A DNA stretch of 64,000 nucleotides from Flavobacteriaceae bacterium (GTDB lineage: Bacteria > Bacteroidota > Bacteroidia > Flavobacteriales > Flavobacteriaceae): contig NZMG01000026.1 in assembly GCA_002694465.1 (NCBI GenBank), positions 20,742-84,741 of the forward strand. The letters are read 5' to 3'. Of the stretch, positions 34,512 to 43,315 are shown piece by piece. The notes beneath the pieces were generated by a model that was not told the origin of the DNA, made no database searches, and saw only the letters and a list, made by a program, of their open reading frames with translations. Positions within the stretch are counted from its first letter, which is position 1, and every line of letters begins with the position of its first letter. Both the position numbers and the translations under genes were made by a program.

Positions 34512-36209
34512 CTATTCTTTTATCAACTTTATTGAATTATTTGTTCCTATTTTTATAAAGTAAATTCCACTTTTAAGGTCTTCAATATCAATACTCTTAT
34601 CACTTGAAAGAAATCCTGTTTTAAGTTGCTGCCCAATGATATTAAAAATTGAAAAGTCCATACCTACAATATTCTCATTGGATAGGATAAAAACAACACT
34701 TTTTGCAGGGTTTGGGTAAAATGCTAGATTCCCTTTATTAAATATTGGGGTACCTAAAATTCCCGATGAAACCTTAATTAAATAATTGTCTCTTAAATCT
34801 TCTGCAACAATTAGTTCAGAATTTCCTGGCTCTGGATTTATATCTATCTCCAATTGAAAATGAGCTGAAAGGTAAATATTGTCTGCTCCATCAACACCTA
34901 TTCTATGAGTATCTATAAAGTCTGCACCACCAAATTGAAATGCAGATTCAAAATTTCCATCATTGGACAGTTTTAACAGAAACGCGTCCATTGCATTGGC
35001 AGATTCTTTGGTTAAAAAATATTCAACGGTTGGGGATGGGTCAAAATCTACAGTTCCATCAAAGTATCCTGTTGAAAATAAATTTCCGTTCGAATCTAAA
35101 GCTAGGTCAAAAGAAAAAAACGGGCTTTCTCCTCCCATTTGACGAACCCATAATACATTTCCCGATGGATCAATTTTCATGATATATCCATTATAGGATA
35201 CATCTGCAGTAAACACAAAATCTGAATTACCTGAAGTTGGATTAAAGTCTACTATTCCACTAAAATAACCGCTCAAATAAGAGTTGCCATGGACATCAGC
35301 GGTTATAGAATTACTAATAGTTTCCCCCCCATCGGTATAAAAAACTTGTAATAACTCTCCAGCATTTGAAAGATGAATTAAGAACCCCGAAAACTGACCA
35401 GAAGAAGTAACCCAATACTCCTCCAAATCACGAGGGTCTAAATCTGCTGTTCCTGCAAAAGAACCCGTAATAAAAAGATCGTCTTGGACTCCCATTTTCA
35501 TATCTAATCCTAAATCTAAATCAGATCCTCCAAATTGATTTGCGCCTATAAAATCCCCGTTTTCATCCAACTGAAGGATAAACACATCGGCAGAGCCATT
35601 TGAAATTAAGGTATGGTCCCCCACTCCTGGGTCAAAATCTGCTGGGTCATAAAAATATCCTAAAACAACTACTTTCCCTGTCGAGTCAATTGCAATGGAT
35701 GTAGATTCTTCATATCCTACCCCGCCAATACTTTTTGCCCATTCAAACCCCCCAGATTTATTTAATTTTAAAATAAAAATATCTAATCCCCCTGCAGATG
35801 TTAAAAAGAATTCGCCAATTCCTGGGTCAAAATCAACGATTCCCTCATACACCCCAGTTACATAAATATTTCCGAGATGATCGGTTGTAATTCCAACTGC
35901 ATATTCGAAAAATTCTCCGCCAATATTTAACGCCCATAATAAATTTCCTTGTGAGTCATTTTTTTGAACAAAGACATCAAAAAATCCATTGGATGTTAAT
36001 AAATATTCAACTTCTGGGTCGATGTCAAAGTCTGCAATATCACTGAAATATCCTGTAGTGTAAGAATTTCCATCATGATCTACATGCATGGCGCGTACCA
36101 CATCTTCCCCAATACCACCAAAACGACCTCCCCATTCAAAACTTTGAGCGATCCCCAATCCAGAAACTAAGAAAACACTCAAAAAATTAATGTAATTAAT
36201 AAACTTCAT
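34512..36209 (-). CDS. T9SS-secreted SBBP beta-propeller repeat protein
   Basis: A 565-residue secreted protein. Signal peptide MKFINYINFLSVFLVSGLGIAQ. Then about eight repeats of roughly 50 residues, each with GN-x-Y-x-[ST]G-x-F-x-G-x-[AV]DFDP followed by D-x-F-[IV]-x-K-x-[DN], an SBBP-type propeller rich in Asp that may bind Ca2+. The last 70 residues form a type A T9SS sorting domain (LAFYPNPAKS; GIYFIKI; IKLIKE end). It should be exported by the type IX system and anchored or released at the surface. Ligand unknown. Confidence 0.88.
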   Translation of the reverse strand: MKFINYINFLSVFLVSGLGIAQSFEWGGRFGGIGEDVVRAMHVDHDGNSYTTGYFSDIADFDIDPEVEYLLTSNGFFDVFVQKNDSQGNLLWALNIGGEFFEYAVGITTDHLGNIYVTGVYEGIVDFDPGIGEFFLTSAGGLDIFILKLNKSGGFEWAKSIGGVGYEESTSIAIDSTGKVVVLGYFYDPADFDPGVGDHTLISNGSADVFILQLDENGDFIGANQFGGSDLDLGLDMKMGVQDDLFITGSFAGTADLDPRDLEEYWVTSSGQFSGFLIHLSNAGELLQVFYTDGGETISNSITADVHGNSYLSGYFSGIVDFNPTSGNSDFVFTADVSYNGYIMKIDPSGNVLWVRQMGGESPFFSFDLALDSNGNLFSTGYFDGTVDFDPSPTVEYFLTKESANAMDAFLLKLSNDGNFESAFQFGGADFIDTHRIGVDGADNIYLSAHFQLEIDINPEPGNSELIVAEDLRDNYLIKVSSGILGTPIFNKGNLAFYPNPAKSVVFILSNENIVGMDFSIFNIIGQQLKTGFLSSDKSIDIEDLKSGIYFIKIGTNNSIKLIKE

Positions 36210-36365
36210 AGCTAATTTGTTTTATTTAAATAATACTAATCTATGCCTATGCATAATTTTAGGTGCAAAAAAAATAAAACGGTTTGGTTTAGATGTCTTA
36301 TTGGAAGCAATGAGACCTTTTTATCAGTAGAAATAACAGGAGGTTTGTAACATAGAGGTTTTTAA

Positions 36366-38180
36366 TTATTCCTCTTCTTCATTTTTAGAAAGATATTTAC
36401 GTTCCAGCTCTGCCTGAAATTCTTCCATAACAGGCTTAACGGTGCTTTCTGGCAAGTCTGCTATACGAATGTACATTAAGCCGTCCACGGCATTATTGAA
36501 AAGCGGATCCACATTAAACGCTACCACTTTTGCATTTTGCTTAATATACTTTTTAATAAGTACGGGAAGGCGAAGACTCCCTGGTTCTACCTCATCAATA
36601 AGTTTGTCGAACTTGTTTAAATCGGCTTCAGTTTCGTCGAAAATAAAGTCTTTATCGGCGTCTTTCAGTTTTACTTTAAATTCCTTTTTAGGATTGATGT
36701 ATTGTGCTATATAAGGGTCGTAATAATTCGATTTCATAAATTCAATCATCAAACTCTTACTAAATTCAGAAAACTTATTGCTTATACTTACCCCGCCAAT
36801 TAAAAATTTGTGCTCAGGATAACGTAAGGTGGTATGCACAATGCCTTTCCAAAGTAAAAACAATGGCATGGGACGTTGTTGGTATTCTTTAATGATAAAA
36901 GCTCGTCCCATCTCAATGGATTTGCTCATCATATCATACAACTCGGGTTCAAAACGAAATAAATCCTGAAGGTAAAACCCATCTATTCCATATTGTGCAA
37001 ATATCTTTGACCCTAACCCCATTCTATAGGCTCCTGCAATTTGATTGGTCTCATTATCCCATAAAAACATATGGTGGTAATACGAGTCAAATTTGTCTAA
37101 ATCTGTCGCTTGATTGGTCCCTTCTCCTACCTCACGAAAAGTAATCTCCCGTAGTCTTCCAATTTCCTGAAGGATATTAGGAATTAACTGTGCCTGCGCT
37201 AAAAAGACCTCATAATTTTTACTAACCAATAGGCGCTTATCAGCCAATCGCAGGGTGTCCACTTCCTCTTTCATCGCCTCCATAGGAATAGGTCCTGCAA
37301 TTTTTTTGGGAGGCTTAGGTATCTTTAGTGTTTTTGGGATATTTTCTAGAAGTGTTTTTTTCTGGAAAGGATTCGCCAGCACATAGGTTTTTTTACGAAG
37401 AAACTCCGTAAAAGCCTCCAAGGATTCGTGTTCCTTTTGGTCTGCAATGGATATAGGGTTTCCAATTCTTACTTTAATAACACGCTCCTTTTGTGTTAAC
37501 AGTTCTGAAGGAAGTTTTGCGGTTCGCAAGGTGTCATTCAGTTTTGCTAATCGATAAAAAAGTTTGCTGTTTTTAGCGTGAAAATAGATAGGTACTACGG
37601 GAACTTCTGCCTTTTTCACCAACTTCATTGCTGCAACTTCCCAAGGTTTATCTACTAATAATTTGCCATCACGATACGTAGAAACTTCCCCAGCAGGAAA
37701 AATACCTAACGAATTCCCTTCTTTAAGATGTTGCAATGCATTTTTAAAACCCGAAAAACTACTTTTCACATCTTTATGACTTTCAAAAGGGTTTACAGGC
37801 ATGACATAGGGCTTCAATGGCTCTATTCTGTGTAATAAAAAGTTGGCGATTATTTTAAAATCTGGACGATTTTCAACTAATAATTTCAACAATAGAATTC
37901 CGTCAATTCCACCTAATGGATGGTTAGAAATGGTAATAAAAGGACCCACTTTAGGGATTCGCTTTAGGTCTTCTTCAGGAATTTCGAAACGAATCTCAAA
38001 TTCATCTAAAAGGGCATTAATAAATTCGAGGTCGTTAAGGTGTTTATTGCGATCATAAATCTTGTTCATGGTCGAAATCTTTAAAACCTTCATGAGCAAC
38101 CACCCAAGCGACGTGCCTATAAAACCGAATTTATCGACCTTTATGGCAGTGGCAACTTCTTTAGCATTTACTAATCCCAT
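36366..38180 (-). CDS. olsF: OlsF-like lipid acyltransferase (O-acyltransferase + N-acyltransferase fusion)
   Basis: A 604-residue two-domain enzyme. Residues about 60-290 form a PlsC-like O-acyltransferase with ISNHPLGGIDG (H-x5-D variant of HX4D) and LGIFPAGEVSTYRDGK. Residues about 330-530 form a GNAT-like N-acyltransferase (REITFREVGEGTNQATDLDKFDSYYHHMFLWD; QIAGAYRMGLG). This order matches OlsF, which makes ornithine lipids (or related amino-acid lipids) in Flavobacterium and Serratia. The amino acid acylated here cannot be told from sequence. Confidence 0.78.
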   Translation of the reverse strand: MGLVNAKEVATAIKVDKFGFIGTSLGWLLMKVLKISTMNKIYDRNKHLNDLEFINALLDEFEIRFEIPEEDLKRIPKVGPFITISNHPLGGIDGILLLKLLVENRPDFKIIANFLLHRIEPLKPYVMPVNPFESHKDVKSSFSGFKNALQHLKEGNSLGIFPAGEVSTYRDGKLLVDKPWEVAAMKLVKKAEVPVVPIYFHAKNSKLFYRLAKLNDTLRTAKLPSELLTQKERVIKVRIGNPISIADQKEHESLEAFTEFLRKKTYVLANPFQKKTLLENIPKTLKIPKPPKKIAGPIPMEAMKEEVDTLRLADKRLLVSKNYEVFLAQAQLIPNILQEIGRLREITFREVGEGTNQATDLDKFDSYYHHMFLWDNETNQIAGAYRMGLGSKIFAQYGIDGFYLQDLFRFEPELYDMMSKSIEMGRAFIIKEYQQRPMPLFLLWKGIVHTTLRYPEHKFLIGGVSISNKFSEFSKSLMIEFMKSNYYDPYIAQYINPKKEFKVKLKDADKDFIFDETEADLNKFDKLIDEVEPGSLRLPVLIKKYIKQNAKVVAFNVDPLFNNAVDGLMYIRIADLPESTVKPVMEEFQAELERKYLSKNEEEE

Positions 38181-38211
38181 GAAACCTTTGTGTTGTGTTA
38201 ATACGCCTAAA

Positions 38212-38219
38212 CAAATATA
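38212..38219 (-). promoter_or_regulatory. Minus-strand -7 box (TATATTTG) for the OlsF-like gene
   Basis: CAAATATA on the plus strand; exact TAnnTTTG match on the minus strand, 31 bp before the start codon. Confidence 0.5.
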
Positions 38220-38241
38220 GCGAAACGCCCTAACTTACTCG

Positions 38242-39501
38242 CTACTCCATTGTAACCAATTGAACCGTTTCCCCAGCTTCTTGCTTTAAAAGTACTTTTT
38301 TTCCTTGTGTTAATGAAACTATTTCTTGGGGTTTACTGTGGCGAACCGTATAAAGGGTCACATCTTTGTGGCAAGTGACTTTAAATTTTTCCATCAATTT
38401 TGGAAGCAAACTTTCTAGAGAATTATATTTATTATCAATACATACTGAAAAGCTAATAGCAGAATTTTGAATTAATTCCACCTTCATTTTATAACTGTGA
38501 AGTAAGTTAAATACTTCACTTATATTGTCTTCCATCATAAAACTGAAATCCAGGGAGGACAATGAAATCAACACCTGATTTTTCTTCAGAATAAAACAAG
38601 AAACCATAGGATCTAACAACACCCCTTTCCCAACGCATGTGCCAGGTGCCTCAGGCTTTACAAAAGATTTTACAAATAATGGAATCTCCTTTCGCTGCAA
38701 CGGTTGTAATGTCTTTGGGTGAATGACCGAAGCTCCATAAAAAGCCAATTCTATCGCCTCTCGATACGAAATATGATGTAATAATTGTGTGCTTGAAAAA
38801 TGACGCGGATCGGCATTTAATACTCCGGGCACATCTTTCCAGATGGTGACACTTTGGGCATTTAAACAATATCCAAAAATGGCTGCAGTATAGTCACTCC
38901 CCTCTCGGCCTAAGGTCGTCGTAAAATTATGTGTGTCTTCGGCTCCTAAAAATCCTTGGGTAATGGTGACTCCTTTTTTTGAAGTATTCTCCAGAATTAA
39001 TTCCTGAGTCTGGTTCCAATCTACTCGGGCGTCGCGATAATAATTATCGGTTTTAATGCATTGGCGAACATCTAGCCATTCATTTTTAAGTCCGTTTTCA
39101 TTTAAATATTCCGAAACTATGGTTGTGGAAACTAACTCTCCGTAACTCACAATTTGGTCATAGACAAAAGCGTGGTTTTTAGATTTGTTATTTTCAATAA
39201 ACGATCTCATTCCTTCAAACCACTTGGAAATTTTTCGATAAATACCGTGAGAGATGTTGGGGAATAATTCCTTTAAAATTTGCAGGTGATAATTATATAC
39301 TTCACTAATACTCGCCTCTGTTTCTGATGTGTTATTGGCAAAATAATGCTTCACTATTTCTTCTAAAGCATTGGTCATTTTCCCCATGGCAGAAACCACT
39401 ACTACCAAATCTTTTTCGGCAGTAAACTCCAACACTTCTTTTACATTTTTAACCCCTTCGGCATCTTTTACCGAAGCACCTCCAAACTTAAATACCTTCA
39501 T
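38242..39501 (-). CDS. lysC: Aspartate kinase
   Basis: Phosphorylates aspartate at the head of Lys, Met, Thr and diaminopimelate synthesis. The kinase domain has KFGGASVKDAEGVKNV at the N-terminus, and FTTTLGREGSDYTAAI and VTIWKDVPGVLNADPR further on. The C-terminal part carries ACT-like regulatory segments (VLISLSSLDFSFM). 419 residues, monofunctional. It overlaps the upstream GNAT gene by 4 bp. Confidence 0.94.
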   Translation of the reverse strand: MKVFKFGGASVKDAEGVKNVKEVLEFTAEKDLVVVVSAMGKMTNALEEIVKHYFANNTSETEASISEVYNYHLQILKELFPNISHGIYRKISKWFEGMRSFIENNKSKNHAFVYDQIVSYGELVSTTIVSEYLNENGLKNEWLDVRQCIKTDNYYRDARVDWNQTQELILENTSKKGVTITQGFLGAEDTHNFTTTLGREGSDYTAAIFGYCLNAQSVTIWKDVPGVLNADPRHFSSTQLLHHISYREAIELAFYGASVIHPKTLQPLQRKEIPLFVKSFVKPEAPGTCVGKGVLLDPMVSCFILKKNQVLISLSSLDFSFMMEDNISEVFNLLHSYKMKVELIQNSAISFSVCIDNKYNSLESLLPKLMEKFKVTCHKDVTLYTVRHSKPQEIVSLTQGKKVLLKQEAGETVQLVTME

Positions 39502-39992
39502 TCTTCTAAAAAATTATTCAAAGCTACTCTATTAAACTCTACCAATCGCCAGTCGTTAAGAACCTCGGCTCCCGTTTTTTCATAAAACCGAATGGCATCG
39601 GTATTCCAATCAAGTACAACCCAATTAACACGTTTTACATTTTCTTCTTTAGCAAACTCCATCACCCGTTTGTAAAGCATCATTCCAATTCCTTTTCCTC
39701 GTTCTTGATGTCTTACAATTAAATCTTCTAAATGTATGGTTTTACCTTTCCAGGTGGAAAACCGAAAATACACCAATGCCATTCCTAAAATTTTTCCATC
39801 ATTGTCAACAACAAAGCAAGTAAATTGAGGGTTTTCACTAAAGCCTGCTTGTTGTAATTCTTCTAACGTAACTTCAACTACAGTTTCAGGTTCCTTTTCA
39901 AAAACAGCCAATTCTTTGATTAGCTCCAACACTTGGGGCATATCTTCTTTCCTTGCTTTACGAACAATCATGTTACACTCGTTTTGCTTCAC
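39498..39992 (-). CDS. GNAT N-acetyltransferase
   Basis: A 164-residue acetyltransferase related to diamine acetyltransferases. It has [21 protein letters not shown], the acetyl-CoA loop [17 protein letters not shown], and [16 protein letters not shown]. The start is either 39992 (MKQNECN) or the ATG at 39971 (MIVRK), which fits the family N-terminus better. A consensus -7 box lies upstream at 40033-40040. Co-transcribed with lysC. Substrate unknown. Confidence 0.85.
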   Translation of the reverse strand: MKQNECNMIVRKARKEDMPQVLELIKELAVFEKEPETVVEVTLEELQQAGFSENPQFTCFVVDNDGKILGMALVYFRFSTWKGKTIHLEDLIVRHQERGKGIGMMLYKRVMEFAKEENVKRVNWVVLDWNTDAIRFYEKTGAEVLNDWRLVEFNRVALNNFLEE

Positions 39993-40020
39993 AAATATCG
40001 CTTCTATTTCTTAAAAATAC

Positions 40021-40040
40021 CGATATTTGCACCAAAGTTA
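40021..40040. promoter_or_regulatory. Divergent promoters for GNAT-lysC and fbp
   Basis: On the minus strand, TAACTTTG (plus CAAAGTTA, 40033-40040) is an exact -7 match for the GNAT gene. On the plus strand, GATATTTG (40022-40029) is a near match for fbp. The two boxes are only 3 bp apart, so the two promoters must compete or be coordinated. Confidence 0.5.
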
Positions 40041-40052
40041 CAACCTTCCAGC

Positions 40053-41060
40053 ATGACACCACAAAAAAATAAAACGCTAGGCGAATTTATTATTGAGAAT
40101 CAGAGTGAATTTCGATATTCTTCTGGAGAGCTTTCCAGGTTAATTAATTCCATTCGTTTGGCCGCCAAAGTTGTAAATCACGAGGTAAATAAAGCGGGGC
40201 TTGTGGATATCTTAGGAACGGCAGGCGACACCAATATACAGGGGGAAGACCAACAAAAATTGGATGTTTTTGCCAACAATGCATTTATAAAAACCCTAAC
40301 CAATCGTGAGATTGTGTGCGGTATTGCAAGTGAAGAAGAAGACGATTTTATTACCATTAAAGGAAGAAGTGGTAACAACGACAATAAATATGTAGTGTTA
40401 ATTGATCCACTGGATGGGTCTTCCAATATTGATGTGAATGTTTCGGTAGGTACCATTTTTTCCATTTATAGACGCATTACCCCCGAAGGAACCCCAGTAA
40501 CTTTAGAAGATTTTCTTCAGCCTGGAAATAAGCAAGTTGCAGCTGGGTATATTATTTATGGTACGTCCACCATGATAGTATATACTACAGGGCATGGCGT
40601 AAACGGTTTTACGCTTAACCCAGCTATTGGAACTTATTATCTATCGCACCCTAATATGCAATTTCCAGTAGATGGTAATATTTATTCGGTTAATGAAGGT
40701 AACTATGTACATTTTCCACAAGGGGTAAAAGACTATATCAAATATTGTCAAAAAGAAGAAGATAACCGCCCTTATACTTCAAGGTATATTGGTTCGCTGG
40801 TATCTGATTTTCACAGAAATATGATTAAAGGCGGAATTTATATTTATCCCAATACAGCAAAAGATCCTAACGGAAAGCTTCGGTTGCTTTATGAATGCAA
40901 CCCAATGGCATTTATAGCAGAGCAGGCAGGTGGAAAAGCAAGTAATGGATTTAATCGTATTATGGACATTCAGCCTACCGAACTACACCAAAGAACCCCT
41001 TTCTTTTGCGGGAGCAAAAATATGGTCGAAAAGGCCGAAAATTTCATGCAACTTACGTAA
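40053..41060 (+). CDS. fbp: Class I fructose-1,6-bisphosphatase
   Basis: Removes the 1-phosphate of fructose 1,6-bisphosphate in gluconeogenesis. Metal-site motifs [11 protein letters not shown] and [25 protein letters not shown] are complete. Also [36 protein letters not shown] choose the ATG at 40053 ([12 protein letters not shown]); the frame is open further upstream but that stretch crosses the divergent promoters and looks non-coding. 335 residues, normal. Confidence 0.96.
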   Translation: MTPQKNKTLGEFIIENQSEFRYSSGELSRLINSIRLAAKVVNHEVNKAGLVDILGTAGDTNIQGEDQQKLDVFANNAFIKTLTNREIVCGIASEEEDDFITIKGRSGNNDNKYVVLIDPLDGSSNIDVNVSVGTIFSIYRRITPEGTPVTLEDFLQPGNKQVAAGYIIYGTSTMIVYTTGHGVNGFTLNPAIGTYYLSHPNMQFPVDGNIYSVNEGNYVHFPQGVKDYIKYCQKEEDNRPYTSRYIGSLVSDFHRNMIKGGIYIYPNTAKDPNGKLRLLYECNPMAFIAEQAGGKASNGFNRIMDIQPTELHQRTPFFCGSKNMVEKAENFMQLT

Positions 41061-41115
41061 AACCCTCTTATTATATCTTTTTTTCGTTAATTTGGTGAAG
41101 TAAAACCTAAACACT

Positions 41116-41466
41116 ATGGCAAAAAAAACTTCACCAGAGAAAGAAAATCCTGCAATGGATTCTTCTTCAAAAATCGAAGCCATCAAGAATTTAATTTTTG
41201 GGGAGAATATTCAACAATACGATAGTGAGTTTGAAACACTTAAAAACGAAATTGATAAAAAGAAGGCCCTTCTTGAAAATTACATTGATGAAGTTCGTAA
41301 CGAATTAATGCAATCTATCGATTCCTTAAGCACCGATGTGAACATCAGAATTACAGACCTAGAAGATAGTCTGCAGGCAAAAACGGAAGCCCTTACTGAA
41401 GAAAAAGTAGACCGCAAAGAACTTGGAAAACTACTTATCTCCCTAGGAGAAAAGATTAGCTCGTAA
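41116..41466 (+). CDS. Coiled-coil protein in a GTPase/kinase cluster
   Basis: A 116-residue protein without signal peptide. A short disordered N-terminus is followed by IKNLIFGENIQQYDSEFETL and then a long charged coiled coil to the end. It resembles small coiled-coil partners found next to the larger protein that follows. Likely an adaptor in the signalling module with the GTPase downstream. Function unknown. Confidence 0.65.
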   Translation: MAKKTSPEKENPAMDSSSKIEAIKNLIFGENIQQYDSEFETLKNEIDKKKALLENYIDEVRNELMQSIDSLSTDVNIRITDLEDSLQAKTEALTEEKVDRKELGKLLISLGEKISS

Positions 41467-41485
41467 TTCTTTTTAAATAATAAGC

Positions 41486-42298
41486 GTGGTAAAACAAGAA
41501 GATAAATTACAACTTCTTAGAGAAATCCTGTTGATAGAAGACAGGGAAATTGCCCATGCTATCAATGAACGCCTTGAAACTATTACCAAGACCCTTGAAG
41601 AAAAACAAAAACTTTCTGAAAAAGTAGATCCTATTATTGACGAAAAACTAACCGAATTTGTAAAAGAAATTCCTCAAACCCTAGGTCCTACCATCACAAA
41701 AACCTTGAAAGAAGAAATTGCCAATTCCAAAGACGAAGTTGTAGAAGCTTTATACCCCATTATGGGTAAAATGATAAAGCGTTACATACAAAATGAAATC
41801 AAAGTACTTTCTGAAAATATTAACAAAAAGGTAAATAGCGCCTTTTCTCTTGCTGGATTAAAACGAAAGTTTCGTGCCAAATTTAGTGGCGTTAAAGAAA
41901 GTGACTTAATCCTAAGCGAAGCCAATGAAGCATTGGTAAATGAGGTTCTAGTTATACAAAAAGGATCTGGATTACTTCTGGGTAATTTTAGCAATACAGA
42001 AACATTGGATAAAGATATGGTTTCGGGGATGCTTACAGCAATTAAAAGCTTTGTCGAAGATGCCTTTTCGGGAGGTAATCAGAATCTGGAAGCAATTGAA
42101 TATGAGCTGTACACACTACATATTCAAAATTTTTTCAGCTATTATATTGCGGTTGTCGTATCTGGAAATTACACCCGTTCTTTTGAGAGTAAAATTGAAA
42201 ATAGGCTTTTAAAACTTTCTGAACAGCTTTCCCCCAAGATTTCAAAACTATCCAAACCGGAGATTGATATCATATTAAAATCTTTTTTTGAAGCGTAA
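41486..42298 (+). CDS. Conserved coiled-coil protein with possible roadblock-like C-terminus
   Basis: A 270-residue soluble protein starting with GTG, 19 bp after the previous gene. Residues 1-125 are helical and charged. From about residue 150 it has VLVIQKGSGLLLGNF, then DKDMVSGMLTAIKSFVEDAFSGG, then YTLHIQNFFSYYIAVVVSG. This strand-helix-strand pattern recalls roadblock/longin domains that act with small GTPases (such as MglB with MglA). The match is my inference from pattern only. The partner GTPase gene lies 530 bp downstream. Confidence 0.55.
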   Translation: MVKQEDKLQLLREILLIEDREIAHAINERLETITKTLEEKQKLSEKVDPIIDEKLTEFVKEIPQTLGPTITKTLKEEIANSKDEVVEALYPIMGKMIKRYIQNEIKVLSENINKKVNSAFSLAGLKRKFRAKFSGVKESDLILSEANEALVNEVLVIQKGSGLLLGNFSNTETLDKDMVSGMLTAIKSFVEDAFSGGNQNLEAIEYELYTLHIQNFFSYYIAVVVSGNYTRSFESKIENRLLKLSEQLSPKISKLSKPEIDIILKSFFEA

Positions 42299-42379
42299 TA
42301 TTCAAAGAAAAGAACTCCCCAATTAAAAAGATAAATTTCCTTCGGTTTTTATATCTTTAGTAGAACCAAACTTGTGTGT

Positions 42380-42772
42380 ATGGAAAAAAATTCTTTTTCG
42401 AATAAAATTCAACTAATTCAAATTAACAAGTTTGGAGAAATTTTAAGAACAGATAATGTCCTTATTGAATTAAAAATAGGAGAAAATATCTTCTTGCTTC
42501 ATCCTTTTTTTGAATGTTTAAAAGACATTGTAAATGACGATTTCAATGGCCCAAAAAATATAGCATTCCCTTGCATTGCAATGGAAATAAACGAAGAAAA
42601 ATTTATTTGTGATATTACTATAAAAAATGAACGAGATCTTTTTGTGATTTTACTCTTTAATTTCTCTAAGCACTACCAAGAAGTTCATAAAGAAACTCAA
42701 GAAAAAAATAGGGCTATGTTAAAAGAACAGTCTTATAATTTTGAAAATCGAATGAAAAAGAAAAAGGATTAA
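42380..42772 (+). CDS. Small sensor-like (PAS-type) protein
   Basis: 130 residues from the ATG at 42380 (a GTG two codons upstream is possible). It is homologous to the first 110 residues of the hybrid kinase at 43315: both have an HPFFE/LFFEL-like helix, FPCIAMEI (FPCINIEI in the kinase), a D-[IV]-x-[IV] strand, LLFNFSKHYQE (FFFDLTEHYEN), and a charged helix. It has no kinase core. It may be a decoy or partner of the kinase sensor domain. A near -7 box TATCTTTA (42352-42359) precedes it. Confidence 0.6.
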   Translation: MEKNSFSNKIQLIQINKFGEILRTDNVLIELKIGENIFLLHPFFECLKDIVNDDFNGPKNIAFPCIAMEINEEKFICDITIKNERDLFVILLFNFSKHYQEVHKETQEKNRAMLKEQSYNFENRMKKKKD

Positions 42773-42805
42773 TCTCCTAGCTTTGATTTACACATTAAGT
42801 ATTCG

Positions 42806-42813
42806 TAATTTTG
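42806..42813 (+). promoter_or_regulatory. -7 promoter box before the Ras-like GTPase
   Basis: TAATTTTG matches TAnnTTTG and ends 13 bp before the ATG at 42827. Confidence 0.5.
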
Positions 42814-42826
42814 ACAAAATTTGATT

Positions 42827-43315
42827 ATGAACATCGCAAAAAAAGTTGTCTTACTCGGTCATTTTGGAGTTGGTAAAACCAGTTTAGTACGTAGGTTTGT
42901 GGACATGGCCTTTAGCGAAGAATATCTTGTTACTATGGGTGTTCATATTAAAAAGAAAACAATTACCATTAATGGGGAGGATATTTCATTAATTATTTGG
43001 GATATCGAAGGTAAAAATAATATTGAAGAAGCTCGAAAATCTTATCTTTTAGGAAGTCATGCTTTTGTATATGTATTTGATGTTTCTAGACCCGAAACCT
43101 ATGAAAATATAGAAAGTGAAATAGACTATATTAAAGAACATTTCAATAGTATCCCGTATTGCATTGTTGGGAATAAAGCCGATTTATTTACAAAAGATTT
43201 TTCTGAAAGTTTCTTTGACAAAGAAGTGTTTAAAAATAGTTATTTCACGAGTGCAAAAACAGGCGACAATGTCGAAACCATGTTTGCCGAGATAGCACAA
43301 AAGACCCTCTCATAA
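42827..43315 (+). CDS. Ras-like small GTPase
   Basis: A 162-residue single G domain. G1 is GHFGVGKTS, the G2 Thr is in YLVTMGVH, G3 is WDIEGK (DxxG), G4 is NKAD and G5 is TSAKTG, so all nucleotide-binding boxes are complete. It resembles prokaryotic Rab/Ras-like GTPases. The Gln of eukaryotic DxxGQ is Lys here, so intrinsic hydrolysis may be slow and partner-dependent. No lipid-modification motif. I use the ATG at 42827 instead of a TTG two codons earlier. Its stop codon overlaps the kinase start by one base (TAATG). Confidence 0.9.
   Translation: MNIAKKVVLLGHFGVGKTSLVRRFVDMAFSEEYLVTMGVHIKKKTITINGEDISLIIWDIEGKNNIEEARKSYLLGSHAFVYVFDVSRPETYENIESEIDYIKEHFNSIPYCIVGNKADLFTKDFSESFFDKEVFKNSYFTSAKTGDNVETMFAEIAQKTLS

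Noticed and set aside
39933..40052. N-terminal extension of fructose bisphosphatase
   Set aside because: The extension crosses the divergent promoter region and overlaps the GNAT gene; the family begins at the ATG at 40053.
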